From positions 1 to 64,000 of the forward strand of contig JBDRDH010000068.1 in the NCBI GenBank assembly GCA_043820985.1: DNA of 64,000 nt. The letters run 5' to 3'. Made by a program: the position numbers and the translations under genes. Position 1 is the first letter of the stretch; every line of letters begins with the position of its first letter. Below, piece after piece: positions 8,504 through 17,243 of this stretch. This DNA comes from JAAYXS01 sp043820985. GTDB lineage: Bacteria > Planctomycetota > Phycisphaerae > UBA1845 > Fen-1342. The notes under the pieces were generated by a model. That model worked only from the letters and a program-made list of their open reading frames with translations. It had not been told where the DNA came from and did not search any database.

Positions 8504-10000
8504 TTACAGGCCGTAAAGCGGCTTGAGCTTGGCGCCGAGTGTGTCGACGAAGGGGCGGTGCGAGAGCGGGACGCCGCTGACGACTTCCACGAGTTCAGTG
8601 GCGCGGTAGCGCTGCCCATGCCGGTGGATGTTTTCGTGTAACCAATCGCGTAATGGCATGAACTCGCCCCGGGCAATTTGCTCTTCGAGTTCGGGGATGG
8701 CACGCCGGGCGGCCTGGAAAAACTGAGCGGCGTATAGGTTGCCAAGTTGATAGGTGGGGAAATACCCGAAGACTCCCATGCTCCAGTGGATGTCCTGGAG
8801 ACACCCGGCGGCATCGTTCGGGGGTGTGACGCCGAGCAACTCCCGCATGCCACTGTTCCAGGCTTCCGGGATATCCTTGACCGCCAATTGACCGGCGACC
8901 ATTCGCCGTTCGAGATTGAAGCGCAGCATGATGTGCAAACCGTAAGTGACCTCGTCGGCCTCGACGCGAATACACGAAGGTTGCACCGCGTTGATGGCAC
9001 GGAACCAGTCATCGAGATGCAAGTCAGCGAAAACGGGGAACTCGGCTTGCAGGCGCGGGAAATAGTGTTGCCAGAAGGGATGCCCGCGACCGACGAGGTT
9101 CTCCCACATGCGCGATTGCGATTCATGAATACCGAGGGATACCGAGTTGGCCATGGGTGTACCGGAGTGTTGTGGATCGAGGCCTTGTTCGTAGAGCCCG
9201 TGGCCGGTCTCGTGGATCACGCCGAACAGGGAGTTGACCAAACCCCGGGGGCGGTAGCGCGCGGTCAGCCGCACGTCGCGCGGACAGAAACCAGTGCAGA
9301 AGGGGTGGGTTGAGAGGTCAATGCGTCCGGCCTCGAAATCAAAGCCCAGATCCGCGGCGATTGCCCGACAAAACGCGGCTTGAGCATTCACGTCCGTGAC
9401 GCGATCCAGAATACTGTGGTCGGGTTGGCGCGGAGCCTGGCTGAGAGCGGCGGCCAACGGGACGAGTTCCTGCTTGACCTCATCAAAGACGCGTTGTACA
9501 TCGGTGGCCCGGGCGCCGGGCTCGAATTCGTCCATCAAGGCGTCATACGGTTCGCTGTCCCAACCGATATGATCCGCCACCTGTTGCTTGAGAGTGAGTA
9601 GCTGTTCGAGATGTGGGGCAAAGCGTGGAAAGTCAGAATCGGCCAGGGCCGTTTGCCAGATTTCGCCGGCCACGGTCGCGGTATGGGCGATCTGGCGAAC
9701 CAGCTCAGTTGGCAGCTTGACGGCGCGATCATACAGCCGGCGCATTTCGCGAATGTTAGTGAGCTGGGCGGGATCATCAGTCTCAATCAGCTCGACTCTT
9801 GCGAGCAGTTCGCCGAGCTCGGTACCGATGAGTTTCTGGTGTGACAGGCTGGCAAGTAAGCCAACCTGTTCGGCTCGTAGCGCGGCACCGTTGCGCGGCA
9901 TAAAGGTCTGCTGGTCCCATTCCAGCACGGCCTGGATGGAATCGATCAGCCGCACTTCCTTGATATATTGAAGAAAAGTCTGATACGCATCGGTTTTCAT
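8504..10000 (-). CDS. Carboxypeptidase Taq-type M32 metallopeptidase
   Basis: A 498-residue cytoplasmic protein, normal for family M32. The zinc-binding HEXXH is HETGH at residues 263-267 inside FGVIHETGHGLYEQGL. Other M32 landmarks are the N-terminal helices with DSIQAVLEWDQQTFMP and the later GIHESQSRMWENLVGR, which supplies the third metal ligand. These enzymes remove C-terminal residues from peptides. ATG 10000 has AAAGGTG at a good distance, so the 12-residue longer frame to 10036 is rejected. No signal peptide is seen. Confidence 0.95.
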   Translation of the reverse strand: MKTDAYQTFLQYIKEVRLIDSIQAVLEWDQQTFMPRNGAALRAEQVGLLASLSHQKLIGTELGELLARVELIETDDPAQLTNIREMRRLYDRAVKLPTELVRQIAHTATVAGEIWQTALADSDFPRFAPHLEQLLTLKQQVADHIGWDSEPYDALMDEFEPGARATDVQRVFDEVKQELVPLAAALSQAPRQPDHSILDRVTDVNAQAAFCRAIAADLGFDFEAGRIDLSTHPFCTGFCPRDVRLTARYRPRGLVNSLFGVIHETGHGLYEQGLDPQHSGTPMANSVSLGIHESQSRMWENLVGRGHPFWQHYFPRLQAEFPVFADLHLDDWFRAINAVQPSCIRVEADEVTYGLHIMLRFNLERRMVAGQLAVKDIPEAWNSGMRELLGVTPPNDAAGCLQDIHWSMGVFGYFPTYQLGNLYAAQFFQAARRAIPELEEQIARGEFMPLRDWLHENIHRHGQRYRATELVEVVSGVPLSHRPFVDTLGAKLKPLYGL

Positions 10001-10149
10001 GGTGCACCTTTGGAACGCGGGTGGAAAAACCCACATCCGCTGGCTCTTATAAACCGGGCCTCTCGGTGCGTCGAGTCAGTGGTTGTGGGAAGCGGCGGCT
10101 TGGGATAGCCTCGCGGAACCATAAGCAGCACCATCATGGGAGCAGAATA

Positions 10150-11664
10150 TTGCTAAACCCAATCGGAGCAGAATGGCTGACACTGTGGGGGGTGCTGGCC
10201 GTGCTGGTGCTGTTGACGCGGCGCGATCGCCGGCTGTTGTACTGGGGTCCCATCTGGGGCGTGGGGGCTGTGTTGGTAGCCTTGACAGTTTGGATCCTGA
10301 TCAGGATCTGGTTGTCGCCGGGTTCAATTGTGACAGGTTTGAGCGTACTGGTGGCGGTGGGGGGCGGCTGTGCGATTCCAATGCTGATCTGTTGGGGGCG
10401 GGCTTATTGGCAGTGGGATATCGGGCGTCTGTGGCAGGCAGTCCGGCGGAATTGGGGGTGGTGTATGGCTTACGGGGGGCTGGGATTACTGGCGGCGGGT
10501 GCGTACCTGGCACTGGGATGCGCGGTCGTGGAGCGTTGGGGCTACAGCGATGAAATCACGCTGTTCGAGTCTGATGGGCCGCTGTACGCGCGCTATATGA
10601 ACGCTACCGCCACGGCGGAATTTCCAGTAACGCACAAGCATCCCTTGTATGTATTGCTGGCGCGTGGAATCTACCTGGCGGCGACATTGGCCAGTCCGCG
10701 CTGTGCTCCGCTGGTGAGCAGTGCCCTGGCGGGTGGTGTGGCTTTGGTTTTTGCGGTGGCCTACTTCCGGCGCGTGACGGGCTCGGGTCTATTGGGATTA
10801 ATGCTGGCGGGTGGCTTGGGAATTTCCAGCGCGCACCTGGTATTCGCGGCACTGCCGGAAACGTATGCGGCCAGTGCCGTTGGGTTGATACTGTTGCACT
10901 GGCTGCTGGCTGGTAATGTGCGAGGTGGCGCGCGGCCACGGCACCTGGTGCCAGCGGCGGTGTTTGCGATTGGGATGACGAGCACGCACGTTTTCACCGC
11001 GGTGGTGTGTTTCCTGCTGGGACGCGGACGTCATCAGCGATTCAGGCCCGGCTTGCGCTGGGGGACAGGCGTTGTGGCGCTGTTGGGCTTGTTGCTCACC
11101 GTGCAGGCCGTACTTATCCCCGCGACGCTGGCGTATGACAACAACGCGAGCTTGGCGCGCGAGACACATTACTTCGATGTGCACTGGCCGGCGGCCTGGG
11201 GACCAGCGGTCTGGAACGTACTACGCGGCGTCCTGGCCGAGGGTGTTGTTGGCCCGCGACTGAGTGTGTATCCGGACAGCGCTGGTCACACTGGACTGCA
11301 TCCGGGAGTATATCGTGGCTGGTTAGCGTGGTCAGGGCTGGCGGTCTGGTGGATGGTGTTGGCGCTGGCGATAGTCTGGTTGCTGGCGCGGCGTGCCTGG
11401 CGCTCGACAACCTTATGGGCGGCCAGCGTATGTTTAGTGGGTACCGCTGGGCTGCATATTTTCTATGGGAATCAGCATGTGTTCCTGTTCGGCACTACGT
11501 TCGTGTTCTATCTTTTCGCCATCGTGGCTCATGGTCTGGCGCGGATGCCGCGCTGCTGGGCGGTTCCGCTGGCGGGCATACTCCTGTTGGTGTTGGCTGC
11601 TAATAACTTGTGGTTCTGTGGGCATTGGCTGGAGCTGCTGACCAAGACCATGGCGGCGAGTTGA
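10150..11664 (+). CDS. Polytopic membrane protein, possible GT-C-type glycosyltransferase
   Basis: About 504 residues with roughly 10-12 hydrophobic segments (for example WGVLAVLVLLTRR, GPIWGVGAVLVALTVWILI and LPETYAASAVGLILLHWLL). The first large loop holds acidic and aromatic residues (YSDEITLFESDGPLYARYM) followed by THKHPLYVLLARG. That order of loop then helices resembles GT-C lipid-linked sugar transferases, but no signature proves it. I prefer TTG at 10150 because GGGAG lies 8 bases upstream and the hydrophobic protein begins there. The open frame reaches back to 10021 and would overlap the divergent M32 gene. Confidence 0.6.
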   Translation: MLNPIGAEWLTLWGVLAVLVLLTRRDRRLLYWGPIWGVGAVLVALTVWILIRIWLSPGSIVTGLSVLVAVGGGCAIPMLICWGRAYWQWDIGRLWQAVRRNWGWCMAYGGLGLLAAGAYLALGCAVVERWGYSDEITLFESDGPLYARYMNATATAEFPVTHKHPLYVLLARGIYLAATLASPRCAPLVSSALAGGVALVFAVAYFRRVTGSGLLGLMLAGGLGISSAHLVFAALPETYAASAVGLILLHWLLAGNVRGGARPRHLVPAAVFAIGMTSTHVFTAVVCFLLGRGRHQRFRPGLRWGTGVVALLGLLLTVQAVLIPATLAYDNNASLARETHYFDVHWPAAWGPAVWNVLRGVLAEGVVGPRLSVYPDSAGHTGLHPGVYRGWLAWSGLAVWWMVLALAIVWLLARRAWRSTTLWAASVCLVGTAGLHIFYGNQHVFLFGTTFVFYLFAIVAHGLARMPRCWAVPLAGILLLVLAANNLWFCGHWLELLTKTMAAS

Positions 11665-11676
11665 GTCCGGCGCTTA

Positions 11677-12075
11677 TCAGTCGCGGTCTGGCTCGGCGAT
11701 CCGCTCGAACAACAGGGTTCCCGCTTCATCGCGATAGATTCGGTATTGACCCTGTAACCACGCGCCCTCCAGGGCGACGTGCAGTTCGTCGCCGGCGAGG
11801 TTAATGATATGTGCCGCGCCGTGATCCAGATGGTGGACGAAGCCACGGTCGCGGGTCAGCGGGCCTTCGTATTCGAGATATACATGCCGGTGATCCTGAA
11901 TCCGTTCAGCGACGATCGGGGCGTCAGCGGTCAGGGGATTGTCGGCCAGTCGCCAGGTGGCCAGCCGGGGTTGATCGGGAACCTCAATCAGCAGGTCCCA
12001 GTGCACTGTGTCGGCGACGGGCCTACCTGGAGTCGCGGGCGGAGTCGCGGTCTGGTGTTCCAGTAATGCAAACAT
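11677..12075 (-). CDS. Stand-alone LigD 3'-phosphoesterase-like protein
   Basis: About 132 residues. Two blocks match the phosphoesterase (PE) module of bacterial DNA ligase D: His25-Trp-Asp-Leu-Leu-Ile-Glu followed by LATWRL, corresponding to the LigD HYDFRLE...LKSW region, then DHRHVYLEYEGP and RDRGFVHHLDHG, corresponding to DHPLEYADFEG and its following turn. LigD-PE trims 3' ends during NHEJ repair. No ligase, polymerase or Ku gene is in the window, so the role is inferred from family resemblance. ATG 12075 is chosen over a TTG at 12117; neither has a strong ribosome-binding site. Confidence 0.6.
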   Translation of the reverse strand: MFALLEHQTATPPATPGRPVADTVHWDLLIEVPDQPRLATWRLADNPLTADAPIVAERIQDHRHVYLEYEGPLTRDRGFVHHLDHGAAHIINLAGDELHVALEGAWLQGQYRIYRDEAGTLLFERIAEPDRD

Positions 12076-12150
12076 AAACAACCGGACATACGGCCGGTTT
12101 GGTTCCGGCCGCGACAAGTTAAATAAAAGCAGTCTAGAGTGTGCCTGGAG

Positions 12151-12738
12151 TTACTGTTCACCAGCGGCATATAGTTCCAGTTGCCGCGTCAGGTCGATGG
12201 TCTGATGATCGTCGCGCCGCGCCTGTAGCGTACCGGTCAGACGGGCGTCGCCGAGTATCTCGGCGGGATTGCCGGTCTGCGCGACCAGTTTCAAATTAGC
12301 GTTTTCGATAGTGGCGGTTAACAACTTGTCGCGCCTTAGTTTGGGCAGGATAAAACCCGTGCCGGCGTAGGCGGCCATCCCATCGGCGGTGACGATGACA
12401 TAACGGATGGTGGCGTCATTGGTGGTGGAATTGGCGAAGGTGCGGCCCGGATATGGCTTCCAGAACACGTGGACGCAGAGGTATTGGGTTATCGTGGCGG
12501 ATTCCTGGTCTTCCACGGACGAAGTAACCAGGCCGGCAATATGGAAGTCGCCGCCCGCGTCGCGCCGGAAGACGCAAGTGTCAAACGTAACCCGGTACGG
12601 TTCGGGGAAGTACGGATCCTTGTAGGACAGCAGTTCGATCTCGCACTTTGGCCTGGCACAGCCCGGCAGGCTGAGGAGCGCGAGAACAACCGGCAGGCAC
12701 ACTCCGAGGGCCTGTCCGCGTCGTGTGTTAATCATCAT
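12151..12738 (-). CDS. Predicted lipoprotein, unknown function
   Basis: A 195-residue protein whose N-terminus has a basic run (NTRRGQ), a hydrophobic core and lipobox LPGC with Cys at residue 27. The mature part looks beta-rich, and I recognise no family. Its start overlaps the end of the amidohydrolase gene by 11 bases, implying an operon and translational coupling. The second Met (12735) is an equal candidate. It may be an envelope partner of the amidohydrolase, which is inference from position only. Confidence 0.7.
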   Translation of the reverse strand: MMINTRRGQALGVCLPVVLALLSLPGCARPKCEIELLSYKDPYFPEPYRVTFDTCVFRRDAGGDFHIAGLVTSSVEDQESATITQYLCVHVFWKPYPGRTFANSTTNDATIRYVIVTADGMAAYAGTGFILPKLRRDKLLTATIENANLKLVAQTGNPAEILGDARLTGTLQARRDDHQTIDLTRQLELYAAGEQ

Positions 12739-13603
12739 TCTCGAAGATCCCGGTGTTGTTCTTGCTGGCGGCGATCGGGCGACGCTCGATGCCGAGCAGA
12801 TTCAGGGTATCGCGTTCCACGATGCCGCGCAGTTGCTCACGGGGGATCGTCTGCAGGTTGGTCCCGCTACTGAGCTGGTTGATGGAATAAAGCGCCTCGA
12901 TGCATTCCGCCGGCGCGCGGTGTGGATAGTCGCTGCCGAAGAGCAGCTTGTCGATCACGTCGTATTCATGCGCGGCCAGCAGACCGGTGTAGGCGAGCCA
13001 TTGTTGGCGATGGAGGCCGGCGATGTCCGTGTAGATATTTTGATGCTTACCGAGCAATACGATGGTTTCCTCGATCCACGGGTAGCCGAGGTGGCTGATT
13101 ACGATGCGCAGCTCGGGAAACTCGCGCGCCACCTCATCCAGCAGCAGGGGACGCGCATATTCCATCTTGGCGGCCGGACTGCGGTGATTCAACTGAAACA
13201 TTACCGGCATGCCCCGACGGGCACATTCCTCATAGACCCGCATGGCACGGGTGTCGGTGGGATGGTAATCCTGCAAGGCCGGCGAGACGGTGACACCCTT
13301 GAGCTGGAGCTCTTCCTGGGCGATCCGCAATTCCTCCATCCAATCGCGCTCGGTGGGATCGATGCCGGCGAAACCCACCATCTTGGTGGAGTTGCGGCGT
13401 ACGTAATCCGCGACAAACTGGTTGGGGATCTCGGCTTCCAAATAGCGACTCTTGAAAGCCAGCACGATGGCGCGATCGACCGGATCGAGGGCTTCCAGGT
13501 GACGGGAGGCATCCGCGGGCGTGGCAGATCGCACAAGCGGCGCGGCGGCCGCGCCGACCTGCAGGCTCGGATCCCAGATCTGTGTATGGCAGTCAACTAT
13601 CAT
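12728..13603 (-). CDS. Amidohydrolase-2 family TIM-barrel hydrolase
   Basis: A 291-residue cytoplasmic protein starting at ATG 13603, with AGGAG upstream. It begins MIVDCHTQIWDP, the beta-1 metal site of the family, though the usual second His of the HxH pair is Gln8. Later landmarks are MFQLNHRSP, VISHLGYPW and the C-terminal LFGSDYPHRAP, with the conserved metal/base Asp. Related enzymes are decarboxylases and lactone or amide hydrolases; the substrate cannot be read from sequence. It leads a two-gene unit with the lipoprotein. Confidence 0.85.
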   Translation of the reverse strand: MIVDCHTQIWDPSLQVGAAAAPLVRSATPADASRHLEALDPVDRAIVLAFKSRYLEAEIPNQFVADYVRRNSTKMVGFAGIDPTERDWMEELRIAQEELQLKGVTVSPALQDYHPTDTRAMRVYEECARRGMPVMFQLNHRSPAAKMEYARPLLLDEVAREFPELRIVISHLGYPWIEETIVLLGKHQNIYTDIAGLHRQQWLAYTGLLAAHEYDVIDKLLFGSDYPHRAPAECIEALYSINQLSSGTNLQTIPREQLRGIVERDTLNLLGIERRPIAASKNNTGIFENDD

Positions 13604-13735
13604 CTTGGACGAACACTCCTGATAGGTAATCGTCCGACCGCAGCATATGGCCAAGAAAGACTAATACTAACCAGATATTGCGATGATCGTACTGTCCGGT
13701 AGGCGCGGCGGTCAAGGTCGAGTGACGGGGAATCG

Positions 13736-14299
13736 TCATTGGTCGTTGGTTGATTCACCTTTATCCCCGCCAGATAAGTATTTATGGAGCACGGACATCA
13801 CCGCCGAAACGTCGGCGGCCAGGTGTGGTTCCAGGGCGTCGGGATGCTCACGCTGGATCGGCTCAATAATCGGATGCCAGTGGTCACCAAGGAGAATGAT
13901 GGGCGCTTTGCGTCGGAGCAGCCTTTTGCTGAGCAACTCCCAGACATAAGCCAATTCGAGCAAGGTGCCCGTTCGGCCCGGTAGTACCACATAGGCATTG
14001 CCGAGACGGGTGAGAGTGTCGAGGCGCGTGAGCAGGTAGAACGTTGGGATCTCCTGCCGGATATATTGGTTGGCGCCACTCCGCCCGGCAATTGCCGAGC
14101 AGGTAACGCCAATGGTGTGGCCGCCTGATTCGACCGCCCCTTGGGCGGCGGCTTCCATGGTACCGCCATATCCGCCGTTACATAGCACCCAGTCGGCCTT
14201 GGCGACGGCCTGACCGAGTTCGTAAGCGGTTTGGTAGGCTGGGCTGAGGGGGCGCGGATCGGAACTGCCGAAGACGGTTACGATTTTTTTCTTCACCAT
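13736..14299 (-). CDS. LOG-family (Rossmann, TIGR00725-like) nucleotide-binding protein
   Basis: A 187-residue protein beginning KKKIVTVFGSSDPRP. The two LOG glycine signatures are present: CNGGYGGTMEAAAQGA (the family GGG-x-G-G-x-M-x-A) and LPGRTGTLLELAYVWEL, where the canonical PGG-x-GT-x-x-E has Arg-Thr in place of Gly-x. Family members are phosphoribohydrolases that release bases from nucleoside monophosphates, or have unproved function. ATG 14299 has AGGAGAT at ideal spacing. Confidence 0.85.
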   Translation of the reverse strand: MVKKKIVTVFGSSDPRPLSPAYQTAYELGQAVAKADWVLCNGGYGGTMEAAAQGAVESGGHTIGVTCSAIAGRSGANQYIRQEIPTFYLLTRLDTLTRLGNAYVVLPGRTGTLLELAYVWELLSKRLLRRKAPIILLGDHWHPIIEPIQREHPDALEPHLAADVSAVMSVLHKYLSGGDKGESTNDQ

Positions 14300-14471
14300 G
14301 ATCTCCTCTTGGGCCAGATCCCAGGGCGGACCGTGCCGGCTGTTTGAGGCAGTTTAACGGCGTTGACGTGGCTTGCCGACACCTGTCGGCGGGTGACTGT
14401 AATGTAATACTGGCACCAGGCCCCGGTCCGCACGTAGACTTCGCATGTAACCGGGTGAATTGGAGACCAGG

Positions 14472-17243
14472 ATGCGTGTGGTTTGGTTATGGAGCCTGGG
14501 AAGGCTAGTGTTATTGGGTGCCTGGGTGGCCCTCGCGGCTGGTATTGCGTATGGGCAGTCCACGAGAAGTGCCGGGGCGGAGCGGGAGGAATTCGCGGGA
14601 TTGGAGGAATTGCTCCGCAATCTGGGGGACGATGACTATCTGGTACGCGAAGCCGCCACACAGGAAATCCTGAAGCTGGGAGAAGCGGTCGAGCCGCTGC
14701 TGCGGGAGCATCTGGCCAGCAGCGTCGATGCGGAAGTGCGTTTTCGGCTGCGTCTGATCCTTGATAATCTGCGCCTGCCTGACCGGGCAGCCCTGGTAGT
14801 GCGGGCGGATGCTGTCGGACAATTCGAGCCGGGAGATTTGATTACACATGCCAATAATCGGCCAGTGCAGGGGGCCGAGGATCTGCTGGCACAAATGCGC
14901 GGCGCACGGGTGGGTACCATGTTGCGTGTGCGCGGCGCGAACGGACTGCACAACGTGGGGCCGCTGAATGTTGATGACCTGCCGGTGTTAAGTGATTATC
15001 GCGCGCCGCGTGGGGAATTGGTGGCGCGGGTGTTGCGGCTGTATGACGAGGGTTATGCGGAGCGCGCGTATGAACTGTTAAGCGAACTGGATGGCGTGCT
15101 GCCGGAGAACGAGTTGTCGCCACTCTTGCGGGCGGTGATCGCTTATACGGCCGGTGATGGCGCCACGGCTTTTAAGTTACTGACCAATCATCCGGATGCG
15201 TGTCAGCCCTGGTCGCCGGCTAACATATGGCTGAGCCCCTCACTGCTCGATCTATCCGGACCAGGCAAGGCCCCGTTTCACCTGGAGTGGCGGCTCTGGA
15301 CCGCGACAGCGACACCGCAGTCGCCACTGATTGGTGGAACAGAGCCGGACACCGCGATTCAACGAGTACTGGTGCCGGCCCATCGTTTTCAGGATGCATT
15401 AGTGCCGGTGGCGGCGCTGTGGTGGCTCCGTTATCGCGAAACGCTGGGAGCGCAGAACGACGCCGACCGCCTGGGGGGCAACATGTTGGCCGTGGCAGCC
15501 TGGATGCTATCCGAGCTGGATCTGTGGTCGGAATGTCTGCGGCTGGTTGAGCCACGTAGCCAGATACTGCGGCGTTCCTCCCAGGGTGTGCGGAAATGGG
15601 TACGTGTCAGAACGGACGCCTGGTTGCCATTGGCGCGCGGTGACGCCCGCGCGGCACTCGACGGTTTCTACGAACATGCCCAGCAGATACTGCAACTGCC
15701 GGGGCCGCCGGCACGGCTGGTTCATATACAAAATCCGCGTGTGGCGGCCAGAATCGCATTCTTTCTCTACCAGTTTCCCGCGGATGAGCGCGTGGCGGAG
15801 ATGTATAACCTGTTGAACCAGCATGAACATCCCGTGCTTGGTGAGTATGCGCGCTGGATGCAGCATGCGTTGTGCGAAGAGAATTTTGACCTGATCCACG
15901 AGCATACCATCGGCATGCTGCCTAATGTGACGGACGAGGATGCCGGCGAACTGGCCTGGGCGTTGGCCTTGCTCGAATATGCCAGCGGTTCACCGGATCG
16001 GCAGGTGTGGGATGCGGCACGTGAACGTCTGGGTGACGCCGGCGCCGACAATATGAATGCTACGCGGTTGGTACTGATTGATGCGCTGGAGCACCTGGCG
16101 CATGGCCGGGCGGCGGAAGCGTTGACGACTCTCGAACGCGCCGCGGGGGCACCCGGTGTCGCCGTACTGCGCAGCACGGCGGAGTTCAGCGCCTCACGGT
16201 TGGCCGTGGCAGCAGGTCCGGCCATTGGTCAGAGACCGCTGCTGGCGGTCCCGCTGGGCCGCGAGCGTGAAGAATGGCTGGTCCTGACCCGCGGGCGGGT
16301 ACTCATGCGTTTGGGGGCTGGGAGTGATAGGCCGACGCGGATCGAGGTGCCAATCGCGCGTTGGTTTCCGGGACCGCTGAATTGGCCGTGGATTGGCCGG
16401 GAGGAATCCACCGGGCGCGTGTGGCTTTATGGCCTGCGCCGGGTGATCGAGGTATGTGGTCGGGAACCCCCGGAATTCGCGTTGAATATCCGCACCGAGG
16501 ACATCGGCGCGTTTGATCGCCTGGTGGGGCCAGTGTTCAGCGCGCTTAATGCGGCAACAGCCAGAGTTGAGGCTGTTGAAGGTGAAACGAGCGAACTATG
16601 GCGTGACGATTTGCAGAATGGCACAGAATACTTCAGTGATCCGGCGTTGCCAGAACTCGGGCTGATACATCCGCTGACGAGCGCTGAGCGGTTGGTGCAT
16701 GTGGCGTGTCGGGGCGGACCACATTTGTTGGTGGATACGCGGTCCGGGCGCTGCTGGTCCTCGGACTGGATCGCCGGGAAGCTGGGGCTTGAACGCCCGC
16801 CGAACTTTTTAGCCCGGGTGGTTCAGGCCGAAAACGAAAATGGACGGGTGCCGGTCTACCTGATAAGTGACAGCGGCTTGATTCGCTTTGAGCCGGAAGA
16901 GGAAAGTTTGACGCGCGTAGCGCTGCCGGGTACTGAAGGCTACCCCGCCATCGTGCCGGAGTGGTGTCCTTATGAGCGACGGGATCAGCGCTGGATCTAT
17001 TGTGCGCGCTTGCCGGATGATGGTGGAAAAGTGTTCCGCGTCGCGACGGCGGACGGCGTGGTCGAGGCCCTGGATATGGTCAACGAAGCGCTACCACGAG
17101 ACTATTACGCGATACAATCGCGCGCCGCGCTTCGACAACAGATAGATGAAGCTTTCCAGCAGGCGGGTCTGCCGCCACTACGGAAATTCATTATCGATGT
17201 CGAGCGGACGGTGGCCGACTACGCACAGGAGGAGCGTCCGTGA
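14472..17243 (+). CDS. Secreted HEAT/PDZ-like repeat protein
   Basis: About 923 residues. A signal peptide (VWLWSLGRLVLLGAWVALAA, cleavage near AYGQ) is followed by a HEAT-like pair (LRNLGDDDYLVREAATQEIL, then RFRLRLILDNL). Next comes a PDZ-like segment (FEPGDLITHANNRPVQGAE, residues about 118-136) and a long helical, TPR-like region. The last 300 residues look like a beta-propeller. ATG 14472 has GGAG upstream; the in-frame GTG/ATG at 14460 is less likely. It overlaps hutH by four bases (GTGA), so the two are co-translated. Function is unknown; a periplasmic scaffold is plausible. Confidence 0.7.
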   Translation: MRVVWLWSLGRLVLLGAWVALAAGIAYGQSTRSAGAEREEFAGLEELLRNLGDDDYLVREAATQEILKLGEAVEPLLREHLASSVDAEVRFRLRLILDNLRLPDRAALVVRADAVGQFEPGDLITHANNRPVQGAEDLLAQMRGARVGTMLRVRGANGLHNVGPLNVDDLPVLSDYRAPRGELVARVLRLYDEGYAERAYELLSELDGVLPENELSPLLRAVIAYTAGDGATAFKLLTNHPDACQPWSPANIWLSPSLLDLSGPGKAPFHLEWRLWTATATPQSPLIGGTEPDTAIQRVLVPAHRFQDALVPVAALWWLRYRETLGAQNDADRLGGNMLAVAAWMLSELDLWSECLRLVEPRSQILRRSSQGVRKWVRVRTDAWLPLARGDARAALDGFYEHAQQILQLPGPPARLVHIQNPRVAARIAFFLYQFPADERVAEMYNLLNQHEHPVLGEYARWMQHALCEENFDLIHEHTIGMLPNVTDEDAGELAWALALLEYASGSPDRQVWDAARERLGDAGADNMNATRLVLIDALEHLAHGRAAEALTTLERAAGAPGVAVLRSTAEFSASRLAVAAGPAIGQRPLLAVPLGREREEWLVLTRGRVLMRLGAGSDRPTRIEVPIARWFPGPLNWPWIGREESTGRVWLYGLRRVIEVCGREPPEFALNIRTEDIGAFDRLVGPVFSALNAATARVEAVEGETSELWRDDLQNGTEYFSDPALPELGLIHPLTSAERLVHVACRGGPHLLVDTRSGRCWSSDWIAGKLGLERPPNFLARVVQAENENGRVPVYLISDSGLIRFEPEEESLTRVALPGTEGYPAIVPEWCPYERRDQRWIYCARLPDDGGKVFRVATADGVVEALDMVNEALPRDYYAIQSRAALRQQIDEAFQQAGLPPLRKFIIDVERTVADYAQEERP

